Notes under the pieces: generated by a model
Databases searched by the model: none
What the model was told of the DNA's origin: nothing
Seen by the model: the letters and a program-made list of their open reading frames with translations, nothing else
Position numbers and translations under genes: made by a program
Shown: piece after piece, positions 26,652 to 36,693 of the stretch
Numbering within the stretch: the stretch's first letter is position 1
How the letters are laid out: each line of letters starts with the position of its first letter
Assembly (NCBI RefSeq): GCF_007827595.1
Contig: NZ_VISR01000036.1
Span: forward strand, 1 to 64,000
Source of the DNA: Streptomyces sp. BK340
Lineage (GTDB): Bacteria > Actinomycetota > Actinomycetes > Streptomycetales > Streptomycetaceae
DNA length: 64,000 nucleotides
Reading direction: 5' to 3'

Positions 26652-27761
26652 ATGGCCGAGAAGCCGCTGCCGCTGGAGTCGGGCGGTGAACTCCCGGGCG
26701 CGCGCCTGGCGTTCGAGACCTGGGGGCGGCTGACGCCGGACCGCTCCAATGCCGTGCTCGTGCTGCACGCCCTCACCGGTGACAGCCATGTCGTCGGACC
26801 CGCCGGACCCGGTCATCCGACCTCCGGCTGGTGGGACGGGCTGGTCGGGCCAGGCCTGGCGCTGGACACCGACCGGTGGTTCGTCGTCGCCCCGAACGTC
26901 CTGGGCGGCTGCCAGGGCAGTACCGGACCTTCCTCGCCGCGTCCCGACGGGCGCGGACCGTGGGGCGGCGCCTTCCCGTTCCTGACCCAGCGCGACCAGG
27001 TCACCGCCGAGGCCCAACTGGCCGACGCCCTGGGCGTGGAGCGGTGGGCGCTGGTCGTCGGCGGCTCGATGGGCGGGATGCGGGCCGTGGAGTGGGCGGT
27101 GTCGTATCCCGAGCGGGCCGGCGCGCTGCTGCTGCTCGCCACCACGGCGGCGGCGAGCGCGGAACAGATCGCCTGGGCCAACATCCAGCTGCATGCCATC
27201 CGCAGCGACCCGCACTGGCACGGTGGCGACTACCACGACACCGGCCAGGGCCCGCACGCCGGACTCGGCCTCGCCCGCCGCCTGGCCCACGTCACCTACC
27301 GCAGCGAGCCGGAACTCCAAGTCCGCTTCGGCCGCACGCCCCAGGGCGCCGAGGACCCGTTCGACGGCGGCCGGTACCAGGTGGAGTCGTACCTCGACCA
27401 CCATGCCGCGAAGCTGGTCCGGCGCTTCGACGCGGGCAGCTATGTCGTGCTGTCCGAGGCCATGAACGGTCACGACGTCGGCCGCGGTCGAGGCGGCACC
27501 CGAGCCGCCCTCGGCCGCGTCACCGCCCGCACCCTGATCGCGGGTGTCGACTCCGACCGCCTCTACCCGCTCGCCCAGCAGGCGGAACTGGCGGCCGGCA
27601 TCGCCACGGCGGACGACCTGCGGGTCATCGAATCCCCGTACGGGCACGACGGATTCCTGATCGAGACGGAGCAGGTCGCTGCGCTCGTGGCCGAACTGGT
27701 TCCCCGGGCCGTACCCGGCGGTCGGCGGCAGCCTTCCCGTAGCACCGCAGAACGATCGTGA
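26652..27761 (+). CDS. metX: Homoserine O-acetyltransferase
   Basis: An alpha/beta-hydrolase-fold acetyltransferase making O-acetylhomoserine from homoserine and acetyl-CoA. The nucleophile elbow is GGSMGGMRA, the acid is in GVDSDRLYP and the base in SPYGHDGFLIE; ALTGDSH and PNVLGGCQGSTGP are family blocks. ATG 26652 is the first normal start, giving 369 residues, but family-like sequence (WREGDPPGHRQWH) continues upstream in frame for about 30 codons without any ATG, GTG or TTG. A CTG at 26562 overlaps the metY stop as CTGA, with aaggg before it, and may be the true start. Its stop overlaps a GTG of the next gene. Confidence 0.93.
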   Translation: MAEKPLPLESGGELPGARLAFETWGRLTPDRSNAVLVLHALTGDSHVVGPAGPGHPTSGWWDGLVGPGLALDTDRWFVVAPNVLGGCQGSTGPSSPRPDGRGPWGGAFPFLTQRDQVTAEAQLADALGVERWALVVGGSMGGMRAVEWAVSYPERAGALLLLATTAAASAEQIAWANIQLHAIRSDPHWHGGDYHDTGQGPHAGLGLARRLAHVTYRSEPELQVRFGRTPQGAEDPFDGGRYQVESYLDHHAAKLVRRFDAGSYVVLSEAMNGHDVGRGRGGTRAALGRVTARTLIAGVDSDRLYPLAQQAELAAGIATADDLRVIESPYGHDGFLIETEQVAALVAELVPRAVPGGRRQPSRSTAERS

Positions 27762-27781
27762 ACGGCGCCGGAGGAGTGACC

Positions 27782-28774
27782 ATGCTTGCGTACGGATTCA
27801 AGTCGAACGGCGGCCCGGAGGTCCTGGAGGAGATCCAGGTGCCGACACCGGCGCCCGGTCCGGGCCAGGTACTGATCGAGGTCGCGTACGCCGGGGTCAA
27901 CTTCGCCGAGGTGCAGCACCGGCGGGGCGAGTTCGGCGAGCCCGACGGGCCGGGCGGTTACGACGTACCCGGCCTCGAGGTCTCCGGCACGGTCGCCGCG
28001 CTCGGCCCGGGGACAGCCGGACCCGCTGTCGGCGAGCAGGTCGCCGCCTACCTTCCGGCCTTTGGAGGGTATGCCGAGTTCGCGGTGGCGGGCACGGACT
28101 TCGTGCGGCCGGTGGGCGCACTCCCGTTGGCGTCGGCGGCGGGGGTGCCGTGCGTGTATCCGACGGCCTACGGGGTGCTGGAGGACGCGGGGCGGCTGCG
28201 CGCCGGAGAGACGGTCCTGATCCATGCCGCGGCCGGCGGAGTCGGCTCGGCCGCGGCGCGGATCGCGCGTGCGCTCGGCGCGGCACACGTCTTCGGAACC
28301 GTGGGCTCCGCCGAGAAGACGGGACTCGCCGCCGGCCTGGGCTATGACGCGTTGTTCGCCCGGGAGGACTTCGTGGACGCGGTCCTGGAGGTCACCGCGG
28401 GTCGCGGGGCGGACCTGGTGCTTGACCCCGTCGGCGGTGCGGTGCGACGGGCGAGTCTGACCGTACTGGCCCCCTTCGGCCGGGTTGTCACCTACGGGGA
28501 CCTCGGGCGCCACGGGGACTGGACGGCCGACGTGTGGGATCTGTGGAAGAACAGCCGGAGCATCGCCGGGTACAACATGGGCGATGTCGCCCGCCGCTCC
28601 CCCGCCGTCATCGGCGAGCACCTGGCCCAAGCACTGTCCGCGCTCGCCTCCGGGACGCTGCCCCACACCCCGCCGACCGTCGTCCCACCGGCAGAGGTCG
28701 CCGAGGTCCACCGGCGCCTGGAGGCCGGAGGCACCCAGGGCAAGACCGTGTTCGACATAGCCAGGAGAGGCTGA
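27782..28774 (+). CDS. Quinone oxidoreductase-type MDR protein
   Basis: I chose ATG 27782 because ggaggag lies 7 bases upstream; GTG 27758 overlaps the metX stop and adds 8 residues. The 330-residue protein has the GroES-like half (PGQVLIEVAYAGVNFAEVQHR), the cofactor half HAAAGGVGSAAARIARALGA and the end KTVFDIARR. It lacks zinc ligands and matches NADPH:quinone reductases. Its place between metX and an LLM flavoprotein suggests it may support a flavin- or quinone-linked step in organosulfur use, an inference from order only. Confidence 0.85.
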   Translation: MLAYGFKSNGGPEVLEEIQVPTPAPGPGQVLIEVAYAGVNFAEVQHRRGEFGEPDGPGGYDVPGLEVSGTVAALGPGTAGPAVGEQVAAYLPAFGGYAEFAVAGTDFVRPVGALPLASAAGVPCVYPTAYGVLEDAGRLRAGETVLIHAAAGGVGSAAARIARALGAAHVFGTVGSAEKTGLAAGLGYDALFAREDFVDAVLEVTAGRGADLVLDPVGGAVRRASLTVLAPFGRVVTYGDLGRHGDWTADVWDLWKNSRSIAGYNMGDVARRSPAVIGEHLAQALSALASGTLPHTPPTVVPPAEVAEVHRRLEAGGTQGKTVFDIARRG

Positions 28775-28780
28775 CCCCGC

Positions 28781-29875
28781 ATGAGCACTCCCAAGATCAC
28801 CTCGTTGGCTTTTCTGACCCCTGGCAACTTCGCCGACGACGACCCGTACACCGGTCTGGAAGAGACGCTGCGGCTCTTCGAGTACGGCGAACGGCTCGGT
28901 TTCGACGGCGCCTGGATCCGGCAACGCCATCTCGAGCATGGTGTCGGTTCGGCCACGGTGTTCCTCGCGGCGGCCGGCCAGCGCACGGAACGGGTCGAGC
29001 TGGGCACCGCGGTCATCCCGATCGGGTACGAGAGCCCGTTCCGCCTGGCCGAGGACCTGTCCCTGGCCGACGTACTGTCACGAGGCCGGCTGCAGGTCGG
29101 GGTCAGCACGGGGATGCCGCACGCCGAACTGCTCGGCGATCTGGTCTACGACGGTGACTGGCGCGCCTTCGATCTGACCTACGGCAGGATCGCCCGCGTC
29201 CTCGACAACCTGCGCGGCGACTACCTCGGCGGCCCGGACACCGTGATCCAGTCGCCGGGCAACACCCAGCGGCCGCGGCTGCAACCGCACAACCCCGGCC
29301 TGGTGGACCGGATCTGGTACGGGGGAGGCAGCCTGCGCTCGATCCGCTGGGCCGCCGAGAACGGCCTGAACCTGCTGACCGGCAACATCGTCACCGGCGA
29401 GGGCACCGACGACTTCACCACCGCCCAGTCGACCCTGATCGGCGAGTACCGTCGCACCCTGGGCGACGACCGGCCGACGGCACGGGTGGCGCTGGGGCGA
29501 GTGATCGTGCCGTTCGACAGCGCGGACCCGGCCGCCCGGGCCCGTTACCGGGCCTATGCGGCCGGTCGACACGCACGCACCCTTTCGCCGCAGGGGCCGA
29601 AGCGGATCCTGTTCGCCCCGGATGTGGTCGGAACCGCCGAGCAGATCCTGGAGCAGCTGCATGCGGACCCCGTGGTCTCGGCGGTGTCGGAACTGCGCCT
29701 GGAGCTGCCGTACGAGTTCCATCGGGCCGATTACGAGCAGATCCTGCACGATGTCCGGCATGTGATCGCGCCTGAGCTCGGCTGGCGGCCCACCGAGGAG
29801 GGTGCCGTCGAGTCCACGCCCTCGGGCCGTTCACCGAGCGTCACGCCTCGCCGGGTCCGGGAACGCACAGGGTGA
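28781..29875 (+). CDS. LLM-class flavin-dependent oxidoreductase
   Basis: A 364-residue luciferase-like TIM-barrel protein starting 6 bases after the previous stop, with aggagaggctga before ATG 28781. Diagnostic parts are LGFDGAWIRQRHLEHGVG, ERVELGTAVIPIGYESPFRLAED, GRLQVGVSTGMPHAE and IWYGGGSLRSIRWAAENG. Such enzymes use reduced FMN (or F420) with oxygen; many cleave C-S bonds, for example SsuD. Its position at the end of metY-metX favours release of sulfite or sulfide from an organosulfur compound. The next operon is convergent. Confidence 0.85.
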   Translation: MSTPKITSLAFLTPGNFADDDPYTGLEETLRLFEYGERLGFDGAWIRQRHLEHGVGSATVFLAAAGQRTERVELGTAVIPIGYESPFRLAEDLSLADVLSRGRLQVGVSTGMPHAELLGDLVYDGDWRAFDLTYGRIARVLDNLRGDYLGGPDTVIQSPGNTQRPRLQPHNPGLVDRIWYGGGSLRSIRWAAENGLNLLTGNIVTGEGTDDFTTAQSTLIGEYRRTLGDDRPTARVALGRVIVPFDSADPAARARYRAYAAGRHARTLSPQGPKRILFAPDVVGTAEQILEQLHADPVVSAVSELRLELPYEFHRADYEQILHDVRHVIAPELGWRPTEEGAVESTPSGRSPSVTPRRVRERTG

Positions 29876-29985
29876 TCACGGCACGGGCCGCGCGCCCGCC
29901 GCATCCCCGCCGACCGCGGCTGGTTGTGCTGTCCCGGCACGGCTGCGGGGTTGTCGCCATGACTCTGCGGCCGGGGCGGCCGGGT

Positions 29986-30318
29986 TCAGTCGGGGTACTC
30001 GGGCCCGACCGCCATACGAGCGCCGAGTGCCCTTCCCCTGCCCCAGCCGAGTTCGCGGCGATACCCGCCGAGCTGGCCGGACTCCTCGAGCTCCTGCACA
30101 TCGTGGAAACGCGAACCCGGAGCCGCCGCGGTCACCAGCGGCGCGACGAACAGGGCGTCGGTGGGGCAGTACGCCTCGCACTGGAAGCAGGTCTGGCAGT
30201 TGTCGTGCCTCGCGATCACCGGGATACCGTCGGGCCCTCGGTCGAACACGCGCGTCGGGCACACGTCGATGCACAGGTCGCATCCGATGCAGCGGTCCCG
30301 CTCGACGATCTCGATCAT
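29986..30318 (-). CDS. AprB-like ferredoxin with two 4Fe-4S clusters
   Basis: A 110-residue protein with two complete cluster motifs: CIGCDLCIDVCP and CQTCFQCEAYCP. After these there is a tail of about 50 residues, as in the beta subunit of APS reductase, where the tail wraps the alpha subunit. Its ATG overlaps the stop of the AprA-like flavoprotein gene (ATGA), so the two subunits are translationally coupled. It should pass electrons to or from the FAD of that partner. The pairing, motif spacing and tail support an AprBA-like complex; whether it acts on APS, sulfite or another substrate is unknown. Confidence 0.85.
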   Translation of the reverse strand: MIEIVERDRCIGCDLCIDVCPTRVFDRGPDGIPVIARHDNCQTCFQCEAYCPTDALFVAPLVTAAAPGSRFHDVQELEESGQLGGYRRELGWGRGRALGARMAVGPEYPD

Positions 30319-31919
30319 GCGGCTCGACCTCCCGGGACGGTCATCGTCTGCGGCACCGACTCCGGGCGGCTCCAGACCTCGTCCAGGCCACCCGTGAGCA
30401 GCCGGTGGCGCTGGGCCGGATCCTGTGCCGGCCGGTCGATGCGCTTGTGCATGCCGCGCGACTCGGTCCGGTGCAGAGCCGCGTGGTACATCCAGCGGCC
30501 GTGCGCCACCATCGCGGCCGCCTCCCGGGCCCGGAACAGGTCCTCGCCGCTCGCGCCCAGTCCTTCGCGCACCGCGGACCACGTCTCGTGCAAGGAGCTC
30601 AGGGCCGGGCCCAGACGATCCGCGTGGCGCAGGTAGTTGCGGTCGTACGGCAGCACCTGTTGCTGCACGTCGGCGACGACCTCGCGATGGCCGACCCTCG
30701 CGGCTCCGGTCGGACGCAGACCGGCCGTGCCGACCGCCCGCAGCCGGCGGCGGGTACGACCTCGCCGGGTGGCGAACGCGGCGGCTCCCCGGCCCGCCCA
30801 GCTGCCCGAGGCGGCGGCCCATGCGGCGTTGTGGCTGCCGCCTCCGGTGAAGCCGCCGCAGATCAGCTCGCGCGTGGCGGTGTCGCCGGCCGCGTAGAGG
30901 CCCGGTACGTCGGTCGAGCAGTCCGCGCCGGCGATGCGTACCCCGCCCGTGCCGCGCACGGTGCCCTCGGCCAGTAGGGTGATCTCGAACGGGTCGGTGA
31001 ACGGGTTGATGCCCAGCCGGTCGAAGACCAGGAAGGTGTTCGGCTGCCCCTTGCGCATGGCTCGCTGGTCGTCCGGCGTGGCCCGGTCGAAGCGGGCGTA
31101 GACCGGTTCCTCCAGGAGGGCCCGGGCGATCGCGGAGCGGCCGCCCTTGCTGGCCGCGCCTTCGAGCACCGAACCGTCGGCACGGTAGAAGCTCGCCCAC
31201 GAGTAGTAGGCGGTCTTGGTCAGTGACGTGCCCTTGGGAGCGATGGCGTAGGCGTTGGAGAATTCCATCCCGGACAGCCGCGCTCCGGCCTCCACGGCCA
31301 GCAGCGCACCGTCCCCGGTGTTGACGTCACAGCCGAGAGTCTTGGACTGGAACGCGCATCCGCCCGCGGCGAGCACGACCGCTGCCGCCTCGATGCGAAC
31401 GCTCTCACCGGTCGTACGGTCGAGCGCCCGCGCGCCCGACACGACTGCGTCGGCATCGACCAGCAGCTCCAGCGCCGGGGTGTGATCGAGGATACGAACT
31501 CCCAGACGCTGCACCCGAGTTCGCTGTCGGCGCATGTACTCAGGACCCTGGAGGTCGTTGCGTATCTGGCGGCCGTGGGCGTCGACGGGGAAGGGGTAGC
31601 GCTGCACCCGGGCGAGTTCGTCCATGCGGGCGTGGGTCTCGTCGAGGACGCGCGCCATCCAGTCCCGGTCGGCGAGGTAGCCGCCGAGACCCTCGCGGCT
31701 GGCCATGGCGGCCTCCCGCAGCTCTGGGTCGTCGTCGACGTACCAGATGCCGGTGCCCACCGACGCGGTCGCGCCGCTCGCACCGGTGTAGCCCTTGTCG
31801 GCCAGGACGACGTCGGCGCCGGCCTGGGCGGCCTTGATGGCGGCCCAGGTGCCCGCGGGTCCGCCGCCGATCACCAACACGTCGGTGGACAGGGTCTGTT
31901 CGGAATCGGTACTCGTCAT
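30315..31919 (-). CDS. AprA-like FAD-dependent oxidoreductase
   Basis: A 534-residue flavoprotein: DVLVIGGGPAGTWAAIKAAQAGADVVLADKG binds FAD, VLAAGGCAF follows, and GLYAAGDTATRELICGGFTGG and GGSHNAAWAAASG near residue 370 resemble the AprA active-site block with its histidine rather than the HGANRLGG block of succinate dehydrogenase. The helical C-terminal domain (LPYDRNYLRHADRLGPALSSL) is also shared with AprA and fumarate reductases. The AprB-like ferredoxin follows immediately. It lies at the end of an operon led by a polycysteine leader peptide and sulfonate-type transporter, so a redox step on an inorganic or organic sulfur intermediate is likely. Confidence 0.85.
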   Translation of the reverse strand: MTSTDSEQTLSTDVLVIGGGPAGTWAAIKAAQAGADVVLADKGYTGASGATASVGTGIWYVDDDPELREAAMASREGLGGYLADRDWMARVLDETHARMDELARVQRYPFPVDAHGRQIRNDLQGPEYMRRQRTRVQRLGVRILDHTPALELLVDADAVVSGARALDRTTGESVRIEAAAVVLAAGGCAFQSKTLGCDVNTGDGALLAVEAGARLSGMEFSNAYAIAPKGTSLTKTAYYSWASFYRADGSVLEGAASKGGRSAIARALLEEPVYARFDRATPDDQRAMRKGQPNTFLVFDRLGINPFTDPFEITLLAEGTVRGTGGVRIAGADCSTDVPGLYAAGDTATRELICGGFTGGGSHNAAWAAASGSWAGRGAAAFATRRGRTRRRLRAVGTAGLRPTGAARVGHREVVADVQQQVLPYDRNYLRHADRLGPALSSLHETWSAVREGLGASGEDLFRAREAAAMVAHGRWMYHAALHRTESRGMHKRIDRPAQDPAQRHRLLTGGLDEVWSRPESVPQTMTVPGGRAA

Positions 31920-31955
31920 GACATGCGTTCCTTCCCGACAGGGGGACTCAGAGGA

Positions 31956-32758
31956 TCAGGGCTTGAGACGGCCGGTGGCGAACATGGCGGCGGACCACGC
32001 CGAGAGTGCGGCGGCGAGAGCCCAGACCACGAACAGGGCCCATACGGCGTCCACGTCGCCCCGGCCCAGGAAGCCGATCCGCTCTACCTGGACCAGCCAG
32101 AAGACGGGGTCGATACGGCTCAAGGCGTCCCAGAACGACGGCAGTTGGTGGACCGAGTAGAAGACGCCTCCGAGGAAGCCCAGCGGCAGCAGGACGATCG
32201 ACTCCATGGAGTAGACGTGGTCGAGGGACTTGGCGAGGCTTCCCGCGATCACGCCGACCTGCGCGGCGACCAGGAGGACGCCGAGGGTCCCGAAGAGGAG
32301 GACGAAGGGGCGGGCGACGCTGCCGCTTCCGGTGAGTGGGAGGGCGACCGCCACAACTCCCGCCCCCACGACGGCTCCTCGGGCGATGCCGCCGCTCACC
32401 AGCGCCGCGTTGATCTCCCACCAGCGCAGCGGGCTGGCGAACACGTCGTGGATGTAGCGGTCGCGGCGGGCCTCGAACAGGCTGGTCGTCCCGTTGAAGA
32501 AACCGACGTTGACGATCGCCTGCGCGAACAGACCCGGCACGATGAAGCGGCCGTAGGAGACGCCGTCGATCGTGTCGACGTGCCCGCCGAGGGCCGAGCC
32601 GAAGACGACGACGAACAGCACGGTCGACAGGACCGGGCCGACGACGCTGTAGCGCCAGATGGTCAGGAAGCGCAGGACCTCCCGCTCCAACAGCCACAGG
32701 AACGGCGGCCGTTCGGGCCTGAAGCGCACCTGGTGCGGCGCGCGAGTCGTGGTGTCGG

Positions 32759-32762
<4 letters not shown>
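31956..32762 (-). CDS. ABC-2 type exporter permease
   Basis: A 268-residue membrane protein with about six helices, for example SVVGPVLSTVLFVVVFGSAL, FIVPGLFAQAIVNVGFFNG and ALFVVWALAAALSAWSAAMF. The cytoplasmic loop FEARRDRYIHDVFASPLRWWE is the ABC-2 signature region that contacts the ATPase. Its ATG overlaps the stop of the ATPase gene by 4 bases. ABC-2 systems export drugs, lipids or polysaccharides. Inside this sulfur operon it may expel a toxic intermediate or product; there is no direct clue to the substrate. Confidence 0.9.
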
Positions 32763-33497
<735 letters not shown>

Positions 33498-33514
<17 letters not shown>

Positions 33515-34831
33515 GGAACCGGTTGGCCGGCACCGGCAGCCCGTAGTGCTCGCGCAGGGTCGTGCCTTCGTACTCCTCCCGGAACAGGCCCTTGATGCGC
33601 AGGATCGGCAGGACGTGCTCGATGAAGGACTCCAGACCGGACGGCAGGGCCGGCGCCATGATGTTGAAGCCGTCCGCCGCTCCACCCTCGAACCAGCTGA
33701 TGACGGTGTCCGCCACCTGCTCGGGCGTGCCGATGAACTCGAAGTGGCCGCGCCCTCCGCCGAGCCGCGATATGACCTGCCGTACCGTCAGCTTCTCGCG
33801 GACGGCAAGCTCGATGATCAGGTCGGAGCGGCTCTGCGAGCCCTCCAGCTTGGGCCGGGCGAGGATGAAGTCCGGCAGCGGCGCGTCGAGTTCGAACACG
33901 GTCGGCTCGGTCTCGAAGACCGCCGCCAGCTGGCGCAGCCCGTACTCGGGGATCCGCAGTTCGTCGAACCGCCTGGCCAGCGCCCTGGCCTCCTCCTCCG
34001 TCGACCCGATGTACGGGACGATCCCCGGCAGCACGATCACGCCGTCCGGGTCACGCCCTGCGGCCCTGGTCCTGGCCTTGATGTCGGCGTAGAAGGCGGC
34101 CGCGCGCTCGTACGTCTGATGAGCGGTGAAGATCGCCTCGGCGTGCCGGGCCGCGAAATCCTTGCCGTCCTCGGAGGAGCCGGCCTGGACGACAGCGGGT
34201 AACCCTGCGGCGGGCGCTCGACGTTGAGCGGTCCGGCCACCGAGAAGTACGTGCCCCGGTGGTCGGGCCGGTGGAGCCGGGCAGGGTCGGCATAGCGTCC
34301 CGTCGACTTGTCCGCCACGACGGCCTCGGACTCCCAGCTGTCCCACAGCGCTTTGGCGACGTGCAGGAACTCGTCGGCCCGGGCATAGCGTTCGGCGTGG
34401 TCGGGACGGTTGACGAGGCCGAAGTTGGCCGCCTCGTCGGCGCCCGCCGAGGTGACGATGTTCCAGCCGGCGCGGCCGCCGCTGACGTGGTCGACCGAAG
34501 CGAGGCGGCGGGCGAGGTTGTAGGGCTCGTTGTAGGTCGACGACACGGTGGCGATGAGGCCGATCCTGCTGGTCGCCTGGGAGAGCGCGGTCAGCAGGGT
34601 CAGTGGTTCCAGCTGGCCCGGCGGGCGGAACTCGCCGGTGCCGATGAGCGCTGGGCCGTCGGCGAGGAACAGCGAGTCGAACTTGGCGCTCTCGGCCAAC
34701 TGGGCGAGCCTGATCCAGTGTTGGAGGTCGAAGTCGGCCCGCGGGTTGCTCTCCGGCAGCCGCCACGCCGCCTCGTGGTGGCCCGCCTCCATGAGGAAGG
34801 CGTTGAGGTGAAGCCGGCGTCTCTCGCTCAC
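33498..34831 (-). pseudogene. DszA/SnaA/NtaA-type flavin monooxygenase, one frameshift
   Basis: The N-terminal 220 residues begin at GTG 34831 (overlapping the binding-protein stop) with LHLNAFLMEAGHHEAAWR, then FDSLFLADGPAL and SGGRAGWNIVTSAGADEAANFG, blocks of the NtaA/SnaA/DszA family of FMNH2-dependent monooxygenases. Near 34196 the frame changes; after one added base (ccggctgtc for ccgctgtc) it continues as VVQAGSSEDGKDFAARHAEA to 33498, 444 residues in all. The family includes dibenzothiophene-sulfone, nitrilotriacetate and alkanesulfonate-related enzymes. All flanking genes are intact and coupled, so a missed base is as likely as true loss. Confidence 0.85.
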
Positions 34832-35892
34832 GACTTGACCTCCAGCTTCGAGCTGTCGTAGCCCGCCGGGAGAAGGTTGTCGGTGATCGACGAGACATCG
34901 ATCTTCTTGGTGATCTGGCCCGCCTCCAGGAAGGCGTCGGCGAGCTTCTGCTCCGCCGCGATGTCAAACTTCTCCACCGGGGTCACCCGGGTCTCGAAGG
35001 CCTTCAGGGACGTCTTGGCGTCGGCGAGGGGGATGCCCTCCTCCTTGGAGATGGCCTCCGCGTACTTGTCCTCGTGCTTGATCGCCCAGGCGAACTCGTG
35101 GGCCAGACGCTTGAGTACGTCCGTGAGGGCGGCCCGCTTGGTCTTGTCGTTCAGCGACTTCTCACTGGCGACGTAGTAGCTGCTCGTCTGGTCGATGGGC
35201 GGGAGGCCCTTGGCCAGGATCCGCGCGCCGTTCTTGACCGCGATCGCCGACTGGGGGTTCCAGATGGACCAGGCATCCACCTTGCCGGTGTTGAAGGCGG
35301 TGGCGCCGGCCGCAGGGTCGAGGAAGACCAGCTTCACGTCCTTGGGGGTGAGGCCGACGCTCTTCAGCGCGTTCAGGGCCAGGCCGTGGGCCGAACTGCC
35401 CTGCGGGACGGCGAGTTTCTTGCCCTTGAGGTCCCCCAGCGTCTTCAGCTTCGAGCCCTTGGGCACGATGATGTTCTCGCTGGACTGGGTGGGCGTGAGC
35501 GAGCGGTTGACGGCGACGACCTTGAAGCCGTACTCCTTCGCCGCACCCGTGATCGGCGGTACGTCGCCGACGCTACCCAGGTCGATGTCGCCCGACGCCG
35601 CGGCCTGAACGAGCGGCGGGCCGTAGGTGAAGCGGGCGAACTTCACCTTGTACGGCGCATTGTCGAAGACGCCGGTGATCTTCGCCAGTTCCTGGCTGCC
35701 GTCACCGCCGTTGTCGCCGATGGTGAAGGTGTACTTCTTCCACTCGGGGTGGCTGTCGGCACCGGATCCGCTCGCGTTGCTCAGCGGGGCCGCCGCCTCC
35801 GACTCGGTTCCGCAGGCGGCGAGGGTGCCCACGAGGGCGAGCAGGCCGAGGGCGCCGACGATGCGGGAGGATGTTCCGGGCATGGGTCTCAC
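34828..35892 (-). CDS. Sulfonate-type ABC transporter binding lipoprotein
   Basis: 354 residues from GTG 35892 (ATG 35883 also possible). The signal ends LALVGTLAACG, a lipobox with Cys as the lipidated residue. The mature protein is an SsuA/TauA/NMT1-type binding protein: VKFARFTYGPPLVQAAASGDIDLG, IIVPKGSKLKTLGDLKGKKLAVPQGSSAHGLAL and VDAWSIWNPQSAIAVKNGA. It captures sulfonates or related organosulfur anions outside the membrane. It lies between the ATPase gene and the monooxygenase, as in ssu operons. Stop and next start overlap as GTGA. Confidence 0.92.
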   Translation of the reverse strand: MRPMPGTSSRIVGALGLLALVGTLAACGTESEAAAPLSNASGSGADSHPEWKKYTFTIGDNGGDGSQELAKITGVFDNAPYKVKFARFTYGPPLVQAAASGDIDLGSVGDVPPITGAAKEYGFKVVAVNRSLTPTQSSENIIVPKGSKLKTLGDLKGKKLAVPQGSSAHGLALNALKSVGLTPKDVKLVFLDPAAGATAFNTGKVDAWSIWNPQSAIAVKNGARILAKGLPPIDQTSSYYVASEKSLNDKTKRAALTDVLKRLAHEFAWAIKHEDKYAEAISKEEGIPLADAKTSLKAFETRVTPVEKFDIAAEQKLADAFLEAGQITKKIDVSSITDNLLPAGYDSSKLEVKS

Positions 35893-35952
35893 GTGCTTTC
35901 TGCGCTGGGGATGGGGACGAGTCGGGGGTGGCGGGAGGTGACCGGTCTGGTT

Positions 35953-36693
35953 TCAGTGCTGGTTGGCCAGACCGAGGTCTTCCAGGAGCGCGGAGCGGAG
36001 CTCCTCGCGGGCGACGCTCGCCTCGCGATCGGCGGCCGACAGCTCGACGAGGTGGGAGGTGCCGATGCGGCCGTTGCTCATGACGACGACCCGGTCGGCC
36101 AGCGCGATGGCCTCGTCGACGTCGTGGGTGACGAGCAGCATGGCCGCGTGGTGCTTGCTGCGCAGCCCCCGTACGAGGTCGTGCATGCGCAGCCGGGTGA
36201 TCGCGTCCAGTGCCGCGAACGGCTCGTCCAGCAGAACGAGTTCGGGCTCGGAGACCAGCGCCCGGGCCAGCGAGACGCGCTGGGCCTCGCCGCCGGAGAG
36301 CTCCTTGGGCCATGCCTTCTCGCGGCCCGCGAGTCCGACCTCGGCGAGGACGGCGAGGGCGCGCTCGTCCGCATCCGGTCCGTGCAGACCGAGGGTGAGG
36401 TTGCGCAGCACCCGCTGCCACGGCAGCAGCCGGTCGGCCTGGAACACGATGGCACGCTTCGCCGGGACCTCCACCCGCCCGCCGTCGGGCCGGTCGAGAC
36501 CGGCGAGCAGGCGCAGCAGGGTGCTCTTGCCGCAGCCGGAGGGGCCCAGCAGGACCACCAGCTCCTCGTCGGCGATGGTGAGGTCGAGGTGGTCGAGGAC
36601 CACCCGGTCGCCGAAGCGGCGGACGACCTGCTCGACGACGGCTCCGGCCTGCCGGCGCGGGCGCGTCTCCTGCGGGGCGATCGTGGTGCTCAT
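35953..36693 (-). CDS. Sulfonate-type ABC importer ATPase
   Basis: A 246-residue SsuB/TauB-like subunit: Walker [15 protein letters not shown]-loop [12 protein letters not shown], signature [16 protein letters not shown], Walker [15 protein letters not shown], switch [15 protein letters not shown]. The LLPW after the Q-loop is typical of the nitrate/sulfonate/taurine group. The gene overlaps the permease stop by ATGA and precedes the binding protein by 60 bases. It powers uptake of the substrate captured by the lipoprotein. Confidence 0.93.
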   Translation of the reverse strand: MSTTIAPQETRPRRQAGAVVEQVVRRFGDRVVLDHLDLTIADEELVVLLGPSGCGKSTLLRLLAGLDRPDGGRVEVPAKRAIVFQADRLLPWQRVLRNLTLGLHGPDADERALAVLAEVGLAGREKAWPKELSGGEAQRVSLARALVSEPELVLLDEPFAALDAITRLRMHDLVRGLRSKHHAAMLLVTHDVDEAIALADRVVVMSNGRIGTSHLVELSAADREASVAREELRSALLEDLGLANQH

